Assembly: GCF_028369105.1 (NCBI RefSeq)
Contig: NZ_JAQNDO010000001.1
Coordinates: 7,596,501 to 7,660,500, forward strand
Reading direction: 5' to 3'
Length of the DNA stretch: 64,000 nt
DNA from: Polyangium mundeleinium
GTDB lineage: Bacteria; Myxococcota_A; Polyangia; Polyangiales; Polyangiaceae
The position numbers and the translations under genes were made by a program. Position 1 is the first letter of the stretch; each line of letters starts with the position of its first letter. Below are positions 1-8,198 of this stretch, piece after piece. The notes under the pieces were generated by a model. The model worked only from the letters and a program-made list of their open reading frames with translations, did not search any database and was not told where the DNA came from.

Positions 1-412
1 CGCGCGCCGCGCCGAACGCCGACCAATCGCGCTCCCGATGCGTCACGGCGTAGGGGCCACGCTCATCGAGCCCGCCCTCGTCGAACGCCTGGAACACCTC
101 GATCATCCGGCCGTCACGAACGCTCTTGCACCCGAACTTCGCGAGCTCCTCGCCTGTCGGCAGAGGCCCCACGAGGTAGGTCTCCGTGACGAGCGTCGCG
201 CCACAGAGAATCGCCCCCGACACCTTCGAGATCGCGTCGAGCCACGCTGCCGAGGCTGCCGCCATCTCGTCCACTTCGTCGCCCCCTTCGAGCTCTGCCA
301 CGAGTGCCTCGAGGTCGTCCCGCTCGATCCGGCCCCACCGCCGTACCCACTTCTCACGACCACGGCGGGGCCTGCGTTGACCATCGGTCGGATCGGCTGT
401 TTTGGATCGCAT
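1..412 (-). CDS. Hypothetical protein, 3' end cut by the window edge
   Basis: A reading frame on the minus strand opens with ATG at 412 and stays open to the left edge, giving about 137 residues with no stop. The N-terminus is basic (MRSKTADPTDGQRRPRRGREK) and is followed by an acidic helix and a segment near residue 60 reading AAWLDAISKVSGAILCGAT. The later part, TYLVGPLPTGEELAKFGCK, looks like a folded domain, and third-position G/C use is strong in this frame. I do not recognise the family and no signal peptide is visible. It may instead start at the internal ATG near residue 50 (MAAASAAWLD). It diverges from the hydrolase gene at 626, so 413-625 should carry promoters for both. Confidence 0.6.
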   Translation of the reverse strand, partial: MRSKTADPTDGQRRPRRGREKWVRRWGRIERDDLEALVAELEGGDEVDEMAAASAAWLDAISKVSGAILCGATLVTETYLVGPLPTGEELAKFGCKSVRDGRMIEVFQAFDEGGLDERGPYAVTHRERDWSAFGAAR

Positions 413-625
413 CGCGGGGTCTACCTGCTCCTCTGCACGATCCGAGCCCCCGGGGGTCGGGGCGCAAGCACCCCACGGGGACGAGCTCGGAAGATCGGGC
501 GGGCGTGCCTCTACCGGGAAATCCTGACCACCGCAAGTGTTCTTTCGCGGACGTGACGTTCTCGCCTCGGACACACAGGTTCTTCCCATCCGCCCGAGAC
601 CATGTGTAGAACGGCCGCCGCCCGC

Positions 626-1561
626 ATGCGTACCTCCTCGTTCGAATGGATCGCCGACGACGGCAAGCCGATCTTCGTGCACGTCTTCTCCCCCGACGAA
701 GGCACGGAAGTCCGCGGCGTCGTCCACGTGTCGCACGGCATGAGCGAGCACGGCGCCCGCTACACGCGCCTCGCCGAGGCCCTCACCACGCGCGGCCTCG
801 TCGTCGAGGCCCACGACCACCGCGGTCACGGGAGCACCGCGAAGTCCGACGACGAGCTCGGCTACTTCGGCCCCGGCGACGGCTTCGGCCGCGTCGTCGC
901 CGACCTGCGCGGCCTGATCGCCCGCGCCCGCACCGCCTACCCGGGCCTCAAGCAGGCGCTCCTCGGTCATTCGATGGGCTCGCTCATCGCGCAGGGCGTG
1001 CTGCCCGCGGAGGGCGGCAAGCTCGGCGCCGTGCTCCTTTCGGGGACGAACGGACCGCCGAGCCTCATGGCGCGGGCGGGCGTGCTCGTGGCGAAGGCGG
1101 AGCGCGCGCGGCTCGGCGAGCGCGGCAAGAGCGTGGTGATCCAGGGGATGTCGTTCGACGCGTGGAACCGGACCTTCAGCCCGAACCGCACGCCCTACGA
1201 CTGGCTTTCCCGCGACGCGGCCGAGGTCGACAAGTACGTCGCCGACGCGCGATGCGGCTTCTCGGCCACGACGACGTTATGGGTGCAGCTCCTCGGCGCG
1301 ATGGGCACGCTCGCGCGCCCGGACGCGCTCGCTCGTCTTCCGAAGGACCTGCCGATCTGCGTGGTCGCCGGCTCCGAGGACCCGGTCCACGAGCGGACGA
1401 AGAACCTGCGCGGGCTGCTCGACGCGTACGCGAAGGCGGGCCTCTCCGACGTGACGTACCGCGTCTACCCGGGCGCGCGCCACGAGCTGTTCAACGAGAC
1501 GAACCGGGACGAGGTGATCCGCGAAGCTTCGGAGTGGCTCGTCCGCAAGCTCGCGCGCTAA
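626..1561 (+). CDS. Alpha/beta hydrolase, monoacylglycerol lipase / lysophospholipase type
   Basis: A 311-residue cytosolic serine hydrolase of the Hydrolase_4 (S33-like) group, whose members cleave monoacylglycerols and lysophospholipids. The sequence shows the oxyanion-loop motif HVSHGMSEHGARY near residue 35, HDHRGHG near residue 65, the nucleophile elbow GHSMGS near residue 115, the acid Asp in GSEDPV and the catalytic His in ARHELFNE close to the C-terminus. That is a complete Ser-Asp-His triad and the length is normal for the family. There is no signal peptide. An in-frame ATG at 602 would add eight residues; the ATG at 626 (MRTSSFEW) fits family members better. Its stop abuts the stop of the convergent gene at 1562 with no spacer. 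The exact substrate is not determined by sequence. Confidence 0.88.
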   Translation: MRTSSFEWIADDGKPIFVHVFSPDEGTEVRGVVHVSHGMSEHGARYTRLAEALTTRGLVVEAHDHRGHGSTAKSDDELGYFGPGDGFGRVVADLRGLIARARTAYPGLKQALLGHSMGSLIAQGVLPAEGGKLGAVLLSGTNGPPSLMARAGVLVAKAERARLGERGKSVVIQGMSFDAWNRTFSPNRTPYDWLSRDAAEVDKYVADARCGFSATTTLWVQLLGAMGTLARPDALARLPKDLPICVVAGSEDPVHERTKNLRGLLDAYAKAGLSDVTYRVYPGARHELFNETNRDEVIREASEWLVRKLAR

Positions 1562-2257
1562 TCAGCCCACGAGCACGGAATCCCCTTCGATCACGATGTC
1601 GTCGAAGCTTCGCGCCGTCGGGTGATCCACGAGGGGCGGAGCGCCGTCCCGCGCGAGCCCGACGCGCAGGAGCCCGGCCGCGCGCGCGGCGTCGAGCTCG
1701 GCCTTCACGTCCGACAGGAAAAGCACCTCGTGCGGCGCGACCTCGAGCGCGGCCGCGATGCGCGCGTACGACGCGGGATCGGCCTTCTTGCCGGTCGTCG
1801 TGTCGAACCACCCGTCGAAGAGGCCCGCGAGATCCCCCTCGATCGTGTGCCCGAAGAGGAGCCGTTGCGCGAGCACCGATCCGGACGAGAACACGGCGAG
1901 CCCGATCCCCCGCGCCTTCCACCGCGCGAGCGCGCCGGGGACGTCCGCGTACACGTGGGATCGATACGCCCCCGCGTGATAACCCTCCTCCCAGATCATG
2001 CCCTGGATCGCCTTGAGCGACGTCGCCTTGCGGTCCTCGTCGATCCACCGGAGCCAGAGCGTAAGCACCGCCGTATCGGACAGGCTCGGATCGCCCGCCT
2101 CCGTCCGCGCCGCGTCGAGCGCCGAAACCACACGCGCCTCGCCGGCGTGCGTCCGGACGAACGACACGAGCGACGCCCGCGCATGGGCAAAGAGCGTGTC
2201 CGTCACGAAGGAGATGGACGTGGTGGTGCCCTCGATGTCCGTGACGATGCGCTTCAC
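1562..2257 (-). CDS. mtnC: Enolase-phosphatase E1 (methionine salvage)
   Basis: A HAD-superfamily phosphatase of 231 residues, the usual length for MtnC. In the methionine salvage pathway it enolises and dephosphorylates 2,3-diketo-5-methylthiopentyl-1-phosphate to the acireductone. All HAD motifs are visible: motif I as TDIEGTTTSISFV at the N-terminus, motif II in VFSSGSV, the motif III lysine in TGKKADP, and motif IV in LFLSDVKAELDAA. The start is GTG at 2257, overlapping the mtnD stop as GTGA, which implies translational coupling. A second GTG one codon upstream is possible. Longer upstream readings lie inside mtnD and are not credible. Confidence 0.93.
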   Translation of the reverse strand: MKRIVTDIEGTTTSISFVTDTLFAHARASLVSFVRTHAGEARVVSALDAARTEAGDPSLSDTAVLTLWLRWIDEDRKATSLKAIQGMIWEEGYHAGAYRSHVYADVPGALARWKARGIGLAVFSSGSVLAQRLLFGHTIEGDLAGLFDGWFDTTTGKKADPASYARIAAALEVAPHEVLFLSDVKAELDAARAAGLLRVGLARDGAPPLVDHPTARSFDDIVIEGDSVLVG

Positions 2258-2838
2258 CACGGCGCGCCTCGCGTGAGGGTGTCGGCGTCGGGGAAACGCC
2301 GCGCGATGGCGTCGCCCGTGAAGGAGGCGACCCAGCCCTCGGGCGTGCCGAAGAATCGGATGGCGCAGAACTCTGACTGCGTGCCCATGTCGAACCAGTG
2401 CCGCGTGCCGGCAGGAACCGAGATGAGATCGCCTCGCGCGCAACACACGGCGAGCACCTGCCCGGCGAGGCGCAGGTAAAACACGCCGGCGCCGTGCACG
2501 AAGAAGCGGACCTCGTCCTCGCCGTGCGTGTGCTCTTCGAGGAATTTTTCGCGCGCGGCCTGGGCCTTCGCGGGCCAGGCGGGATCGCTCGGATCCGGCG
2601 AGAGGCGCGCGACGTCGACCGAGGGATACCCGCCCTCGCGGCAGAGCTTTTCAATCGGCTCCTGGTATGCGGCGAGGATCTCCTCCGCGGTGGCCGAAGG
2701 CGTGAACGAAAAGGAAGCCTCCCAGGCCTCGAAACGAACGCCGACCTCACGCAGGATCGCCGCGATCTCGGCGTGGTCTTGCGAGGCACGAACGGGCGCT
2801 CGGGGATCGTTTTCCCGAAAGACATGGATCGAGCTCAC
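2254..2838 (-). CDS. mtnD: Acireductone dioxygenase
   Basis: A cupin-fold metalloenzyme of 194 residues. It acts right after MtnC, oxidising the acireductone to 2-keto-4-methylthiobutyrate and formate with iron, or through the off-pathway nickel reaction. The metal site is clear: the signature EEHTHGEDEVRFFV supplies two His and a Glu, and the third His is in AGTRHWFD. The GTG at 2838 (reading SSIHVFREN) matches the family N-terminus, whereas the upstream TTG at 2874 would add 12 unlikely residues. It overlaps mtnC by 4 bp. The porin gene upstream ends 50 bp away on the same strand. Confidence 0.92.
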   Translation of the reverse strand: MSSIHVFRENDPRAPVRASQDHAEIAAILREVGVRFEAWEASFSFTPSATAEEILAAYQEPIEKLCREGGYPSVDVARLSPDPSDPAWPAKAQAAREKFLEEHTHGEDEVRFFVHGAGVFYLRLAGQVLAVCCARGDLISVPAGTRHWFDMGTQSEFCAIRFFGTPEGWVASFTGDAIARRFPDADTLTRGAPW

Positions 2839-2888
2839 GCAGGGAGGATCGACCCAAACCGATCCTTTCTGCAAGCACGTTCACGCGC

Positions 2889-4178
2889 TCAGTAATTGAC
2901 CTGAATCTGCAGGCGCAGGAGGCGCCCGCTCTCCTGCGGGTAAGGCGGCTCCGGGTAGGTGCGCTCGGCGATCGCGTACGCCGCGGTGGCCTCGACGGCG
3001 GGGATGGGCTGCCACTCGACGCCCATCTCCAGCTCGCGGATCTTGTAATGCGGCGCGTTCGTCTCGAATTTGCGCCCGCCGTCGTACATCACGCCGCGTA
3101 CGTAGGGTAGGAAGTTGCCGATCTTGGCCATGGCCATGACGTACCCGCCGTGGAGCGGCCGCTCGACGACACGATCGCCCACGAGCTCCGGCCCGCGGCC
3201 GATGTTGTATTCGGCCTGGAGGCCAAACGGCTGCGGGTACAGGACGAACGAGGCGTGGGCGCGGACGTCGCGGATCTCGTCCGGGGCCGTGATGTCGTCC
3301 GAGGTCTTCACGACGAACTTGCCGGCATACCCGCCGCCGCCGATCTCCACGATCTGACGTCCGATCTGGAAGGGCCACGTGATACGACCGACGACGTGCG
3401 GCGTGTCGTTCCGCTCCTTCTGGTTCGCGGTCTGGCCATTGTACACGCCGAGCGCGACGACGCCGTAATCCCCCGAGCCCTTGAGGCCGTCGTCGACGAG
3501 CGCCTTGAACCGCTTGCGAATGCGCTCCGGGGCCCAGTAGAAAAAGATGCCGAGATCCCGCTCGTCCTTGACGGCGCTGTTCAATGCATCCGAGCGATCG
3601 AGCGGCGCGCGGTTCTGGCTCGATTGCATGTTCTCGAAGCCGTACGGCACCTTCGACTGGCCGACGCGGAAGCGGAACTCTTTTTTCTTGTCGAGGGCGA
3701 TGTCCGCATACCAGTCGCGCAGCGTGGGGACGTGGTACTGATCGGAGACGACGCTCGCAAAATCGGGCTGGATGTACACGAAGACGCGCTCGTGCACGTC
3801 GCCCTGGACGATGAGGCGGGCGCGGCGGATCAAAAAGCCGCCGTCCTTGCCGATCGAGCGGTCGCCCTGGGTGTTGACGAGCCGCTCGTTCGTCGCGCCG
3901 AGCTGGTTGTAACGGACCTGCGAGTAGCCGCGGATCTTGATCTTGTCGTACCAGTGCTGCGAGGCCTTGCCCGCGCCCTCGCCGGGCTTCGGCGCGGGGG
4001 GCTTGGTCGCGGGCTTCGGCGCAGGTTTGACCGCGGCGGGCTCCGCCGGTGGAATCGTGGCCAGCGCGATCTCCGATCGGGGCGCAGCGGGGACATCCGC
4101 CGCGGCCGAACGCGGAGACAAAAGAAGACCAAAAACCGCGGCGAGGGCCGAGCGCGCGGCCAGACGTGCGAGCGACAT
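2889..4178 (-). CDS. Phosphate-selective porin O/P-like outer-membrane protein
   Basis: A 429-residue secreted protein. It begins with a signal peptide (ARSALAAVFGLLLSPRSAAA) and a Pro/Ala/Lys-rich linker at about residues 30-70. The rest is a beta-barrel related to the OprO/OprP family: KIKIRGYSQVRYNQL, RRARLIVQGDV, FRVGQSKVPYGFENM, GGYAGKFV, and a C-terminal strand ending in an aromatic residue (RLQIQVNY), as expected for Bam-mediated assembly. OprP-type porins carry phosphate or polyphosphate, but many homologues in other phyla have unknown substrates, so the substrate is open. It sits between mtnD and the frameshifted lipoprotein, all on the minus strand. ATG at 4178 is the only sensible start. 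Confidence 0.85.
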   Translation of the reverse strand: MSLARLAARSALAAVFGLLLSPRSAAADVPAAPRSEIALATIPPAEPAAVKPAPKPATKPPAPKPGEGAGKASQHWYDKIKIRGYSQVRYNQLGATNERLVNTQGDRSIGKDGGFLIRRARLIVQGDVHERVFVYIQPDFASVVSDQYHVPTLRDWYADIALDKKKEFRFRVGQSKVPYGFENMQSSQNRAPLDRSDALNSAVKDERDLGIFFYWAPERIRKRFKALVDDGLKGSGDYGVVALGVYNGQTANQKERNDTPHVVGRITWPFQIGRQIVEIGGGGYAGKFVVKTSDDITAPDEIRDVRAHASFVLYPQPFGLQAEYNIGRGPELVGDRVVERPLHGGYVMAMAKIGNFLPYVRGVMYDGGRKFETNAPHYKIRELEMGVEWQPIPAVEATAAYAIAERTYPEPPYPQESGRLLRLQIQVNY

Positions 4179-4333
4179 GGAAGGATTCCGGGGACGTCCC
4201 GGCCTTTCTTCTTCTGGCCCACCACGCTAGGCGACTTCGGTGACGAATTCGTTACGACTTCGTCGCGGCGATGTTACCAACTCGTTTGCTTTTATTACAA
4301 AACCGCGAAGATTCCATGACGGAAAGAGGCGGC

Positions 4334-4352
4334 GCGCCGGGAGGACCGGCGC
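4334..4352 (-). terminator. Candidate intrinsic terminator hairpin
   Basis: A perfect 7-bp G/C stem (GCGCCGG / CCGGCGC) with a 5-nt loop lies about 20 bp past the stop of the lipoprotein gene at 4371. On the minus strand it is followed by a modest pyrimidine stretch (CTCTTTCC) rather than a clean U-tract. If it works, it separates the mtnB/lipoprotein transcript from the porin/mtnDC transcript. Confidence 0.45.
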
Positions 4353-4370
4353 CGGGCTCCCCGCGGGATG

Positions 4371-7300
4371 CTACGGCGACCAGCGCACCGTCTGGAAATC
4401 GAAGCGCCCACCGTGCGACAGCCCTGCGGGGAAGCCGGCTTGCCAGGTGTCTTTGGCCAGGACCAACAGCTCGGTCCCGTTCTGGGCGACGCCGAGAGGG
4501 ACTTGGTAGGGGCCGCGGTCGACGAGCAGGGGGAGCTCGTCGCCGAAGGTCGCGCCGTCGTCGGACGAGATCGCGCCGAAGACACGCGTGTGCGCAGCGT
4601 CGACGGCTCGTTGGGCCACGAGCGCAAGGCGACCGTCGGCGAGCTTCTCCATCATGAAGCCGTCCGTGCCGAGGCCCTCGAAGACGGCCAGCGTCGTCGT
4701 GTCCGACGCGCCGGGTCGCAACAAGCGGAGCGTCACCGTCTCGGCTTCATTCTTGCGATTGAGGAGCACCACGCGGCCTTGCGAGTCCAGCACGGCGTGC
4801 AGCACGCTCGACACGGAAAAGCCTGGCGCCGACAGGACGAGCTGCGTCGCCGAGATGAGCTCTCCGGTCTTGGAATAACGATGGACGGTCACCCCGGAGC
4901 CCAGGCCGACGCGCACCAGCTCCTCGCCGTCCCGGATCAGCTTCACCGCTCGGGTCTGCTTGCCCTGAAACGACACGGCTCCCGCGGAGAGCTCCGTGAA
5001 GGCAGATGGCGCGGCGACGGACGGCTGCAAGTAGACCTTGGCGACATCGTCGACGGTGATCGCCGCGAAGGCTTCGCCGGTGGCGAACACCTCGGCTTCG
5101 AGCCCGCTGAAAACGCCCGCGGCAGGCAACAGGGCCACGCTGGACCAGCTCGCGCCGAGGTCGGAGCTCTTCGAAACCCGCAAGCCCACCACGTCGTGCG
5201 CGAATGCGTAGATGTTGCTCCCCAGCACGCGCAGGCGCAGCGGCGCCCCCTCGCTGTTCTCGAAGCCCGGTCGCTCCCCCGAATGCGTGAACGGAGCGGC
5301 GGGGCTCGACGCCGAGAAGACACCACCGAGCAAAAAGGCGGCGTCCGTCGGTGGATCGGAGAGGTTCCCCACGGGCCCAGCTCGGGGCGCACGATGCGGC
5401 TCGGCAGGTCGCCGGTCCCGTCGGGCGTCTGCGGCACGGGTATACTCGCAATGGCGAGCGAGCCGCTGTGCTCGAAGAGGCCGTACAGCCGCTTCGGCGA
5501 GCCCTGGAGGCCGCGCAGGTATTCGGCGTCGAGGAAGTCCACGACCGAACCCCCCTGGGGGCGGAAGACCGACATGAGCGAGACGCAGCGGCCTTCGGAG
5601 CCTACACGCGCCACGTCGAAATCGCGGGGCTTCGGCCCGGCGCCGATCAAATAATCACCCGCCCGCGTCGACATCGGGTTCGCGAAGGGCGTGAGCTCCA
5701 TGAAGCAGTTCGCGTAGTTCTTCGGCGACGTGAGCCCCTGCTGTCCGAAGAGCACCTCGGCGCTGTACCAACCCGTGGCGCTCGGCACGGGCCCGGGGCC
5801 CGAGAGCGCCCAGGCAACGGGCGGCGGCACGTCGGGGTTCGTGCTGGGCTGGAAGTCGAGCGCTGTGTTCTCGACCCATTCGCCGTTCACGGCGTGCAGC
5901 GGCGTCCCCGCGACCACGACGGTGGGGCCCTCCTCCCCCGACGCGGCGGGCAGCAGGACGAGCTGACGCACAGGGTCCGGAATCAGCGGCAACCGATAAT
6001 CGAAGACGCAATCACTGGCCTGCGAATAATCATAATCGGCGCGAACGACGAGCTTGGTCCTGAGCTCGTCTCCGTCGACCTCGACCAGCTTGACCCGCCA
6101 TGAGCAATCGATCCCGTTGCCAGCCTCGTCCCTGAGGAGGGTACGCGCCGTGCGGAACTCGTACGTGTCCGCATAACTGACGTACACGCCGCCCCCGGGC
6201 TTCGGGATCAAGACGGGCTGCGTATGGCGTAGCTCTTCCTGGTAGGCCTTGGAGTCGCCGACACCCGCCATTTCGTCGAGCGTGGAGTCGAACTCGCGGC
6301 GGCGCCATTCGTGGAAGGGGCCCTCGCCGGGGCGATCGACGAGGATGAAACGGCCGCGTGTCGTCGAGCCGAACACGGCGTAGATGTGGCCTTTCTCGTC
6401 GACGGTGACATGCGTGTTGGTCACGTCCTCCCAGGGCGCGGAAATACGCTCGATGCCGTAGCCGGTGCCTGTCCAGGTCCGGATGCCGGCGCCTCGCTGC
6501 CCGCCCTTGAACACCGTTTGTTGCGCGCGCACGCCGCTCAACTTCAGCTTCACGGCGAAGACGGGAGCTCCGTTCGGGTCCAGGCCGATCGTGCCATCCG
6601 CGGCGCCGCTGTCCGGCTCGATCGAGGTCATCGGCTCGCTCGTGTGCTCGTCGTTGAAGCGCACGAAGCTCTCGGGAGGCACGCTCGTCATCGCCTTCGA
6701 GGTGACGGTGACGGGCACACGAATCACGCGTTCGCCCGCGCGAAACAAGAGCCCCGTGCTCCCGGGCGCCACCCCTTCGAGGACCTTCTTCGCGCCGAGG
6801 CGGGCGATGCTGGTGTCCTCCACCTCGAGCTCGACGTCGTCGCCCGCGATGACGGATTGTTCGGACAAATCAATGCCCGAGAGCGGCGCCACGCCGACGC
6901 CGTCGACGGGCCGCAGCTCGCCGACAGCGAGCTCCAGGCTGCCCACATCGGGCGAGAGATCCAGCGCCGCGCCGCCCCACACGTCCACGAAGAGCTGCGG
7001 CGATTCGTCGAGTCGCGCAAAACCGCTCACGGGTTCGCCAGGACGAGCGAAGATCCCGACGTGGACGGTGAGCACGTACTCGTCCACTTGGCTCGGGCTC
7101 ACCGTGATCTCATAAATGCCGGGCGACGGTTTTTTCATGACCGTCTGCGGGTTGCTTCCGCGCGGAAACGAGATGTCCTTCGAATACTCCGCCGGATAAG
7201 GGCTTCCATCGGGCGTCGTCACGGTCAACGTGTACGTGACGGGCTCGCCGAGCTTCTGGACCACGAACGTATCCGGCGTGCTCCACTGGAACACCGGCGG

Positions 7301-7390
7301 CGGAGGCTCGGCCGTCCGAGCGCTGTCCTTGTCCGACGAGCAGCCCAACAACAGGAATGAGGTCAATGACCACGCAAACAAAAAACGCAT
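4371..7390 (-). pseudogene. Large BNR-repeat lipoprotein gene interrupted by a single-base frameshift
   Basis: The 5' part starts at ATG 7390 with a lipoprotein signal peptide and lipobox (FLLLGCSSDKD). It continues through Ig-like segments (EPVTYTLTVTTPDG, VTVTSKAMTSVP) and propeller-like blades (GHIYAVFGSTTRGRFILVD, KPGGGVYVSYADTYEF). Sense coding continues to about 5385 and then resumes one frame over, starting VGNLSDPPTDAAFLLGG, with BNR/sialidase-type Asp-box repeats (SKSSDLGASW, SSDDGATF), ending at 4371. The join lies in a GGGCCC run near 5375-5385. Adding one base would give about 1006 residues. The 3' half keeps normal codon use, so the lesion is recent or a sequencing error. mtnB ends 33 bp upstream on the same strand. 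Function unknown; outer-membrane or surface location is inferred. Confidence 0.75.
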
Positions 7391-7423
7391 AGGGCCGGCA
7401 CGTTACAGCAACCGGCGCCTCGT

Positions 7424-8038
7424 TCAACGGCGGCCGTGCAGCACGCACTCGAGGAGGAACTCGATCGCCTCCACGTGCCGCGCCGCCTCGTTCACATTCT
7501 CGCCCCACGTATAGAGGCCGTGCCCTGCGAGGAGGTAGCCGTAGACGCAGTCGTCGCCGCCGAGCTCCGCGTCGACCTGCGCGGCGAGGCGCGGGACGTC
7601 CTGATCGTTCGGGAAGATGGGCAGGCGGATCGACGTCTCGTGCGTGCTGATGCCGACAAGGGCCTTGAGCATCTCGAAGCCGGACAGCACGACGTACCCC
7701 TCGGCGAGGAGGGCGCGGGACAGGACCGTGGCAGCGACGGAGTGGGTGTGCGCCACGGCGGTGATGCCCGGACGACGCCGGTAAATCTGTGCGTGGAGCG
7801 GCGTCTCCGCGGAGGGGCGGCCTTCGGTCAGCGGGTTTCCATCGAGGTCGACAACAAGCAGGTCCTCGGCCCGCAGCGCGCCTTTGTCGAGGCCGCTCTT
7901 CGTGACGACGAAGCGGTGCGCGTCGAGGCGAACCGAGAAGTTGCCGCTCGTCGCCTGGGCCCAGCCTCGCGCGTGGCAACGGCTCGCGAGCGAGAGCAAG
8001 GTGGCCGCGGCGGTCTCGGGGAGGCGATGTTCCTGCAC
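7424..8038 (-). CDS. mtnB: Methylthioribulose-1-phosphate dehydratase
   Basis: A class II aldolase/adducin-fold enzyme of 204 residues. MtnB dehydrates 5-methylthioribulose-1-phosphate to the diketone used by MtnC. Seen in sequence: SGNFSVRLD near the N-terminus, the zinc-binding HTHS motif in ITAVAHTHSVAATVLSRALL, a Glu in LSGFEMLKAL that aligns with the catalytic acid, and a later metal His in LAGHGLYTWGENV. The start is GTG at 8038 (VQEHRLPETAAATLL) behind an AGGG; longer readings enter the divergent promoter region. It is 33 bp upstream of the lipoprotein gene and about 5 kb from mtnD/mtnC on the same strand. The other pathway enzymes (mtnA, mtnK or mtnP) are not in the window. Confidence 0.9.
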   Translation of the reverse strand: MQEHRLPETAAATLLSLASRCHARGWAQATSGNFSVRLDAHRFVVTKSGLDKGALRAEDLLVVDLDGNPLTEGRPSAETPLHAQIYRRRPGITAVAHTHSVAATVLSRALLAEGYVVLSGFEMLKALVGISTHETSIRLPIFPNDQDVPRLAAQVDAELGGDDCVYGYLLAGHGLYTWGENVNEAARHVEAIEFLLECVLHGRR

Positions 8039-8198
8039 GCTCGACCCTACCCGGCCGGGGCAACGCGAGCAAGCCCTGGCATGCCCGGCAGGGCGGTCCT
8101 CGCTTGACAATCCCGGCCGACTTTGCTGGCCTCGCGGCCCCCACACGGAGATTTCCACAGGAATGGGGCCGCCCCCGATCGGCCGGCCGCTTTTGCCG

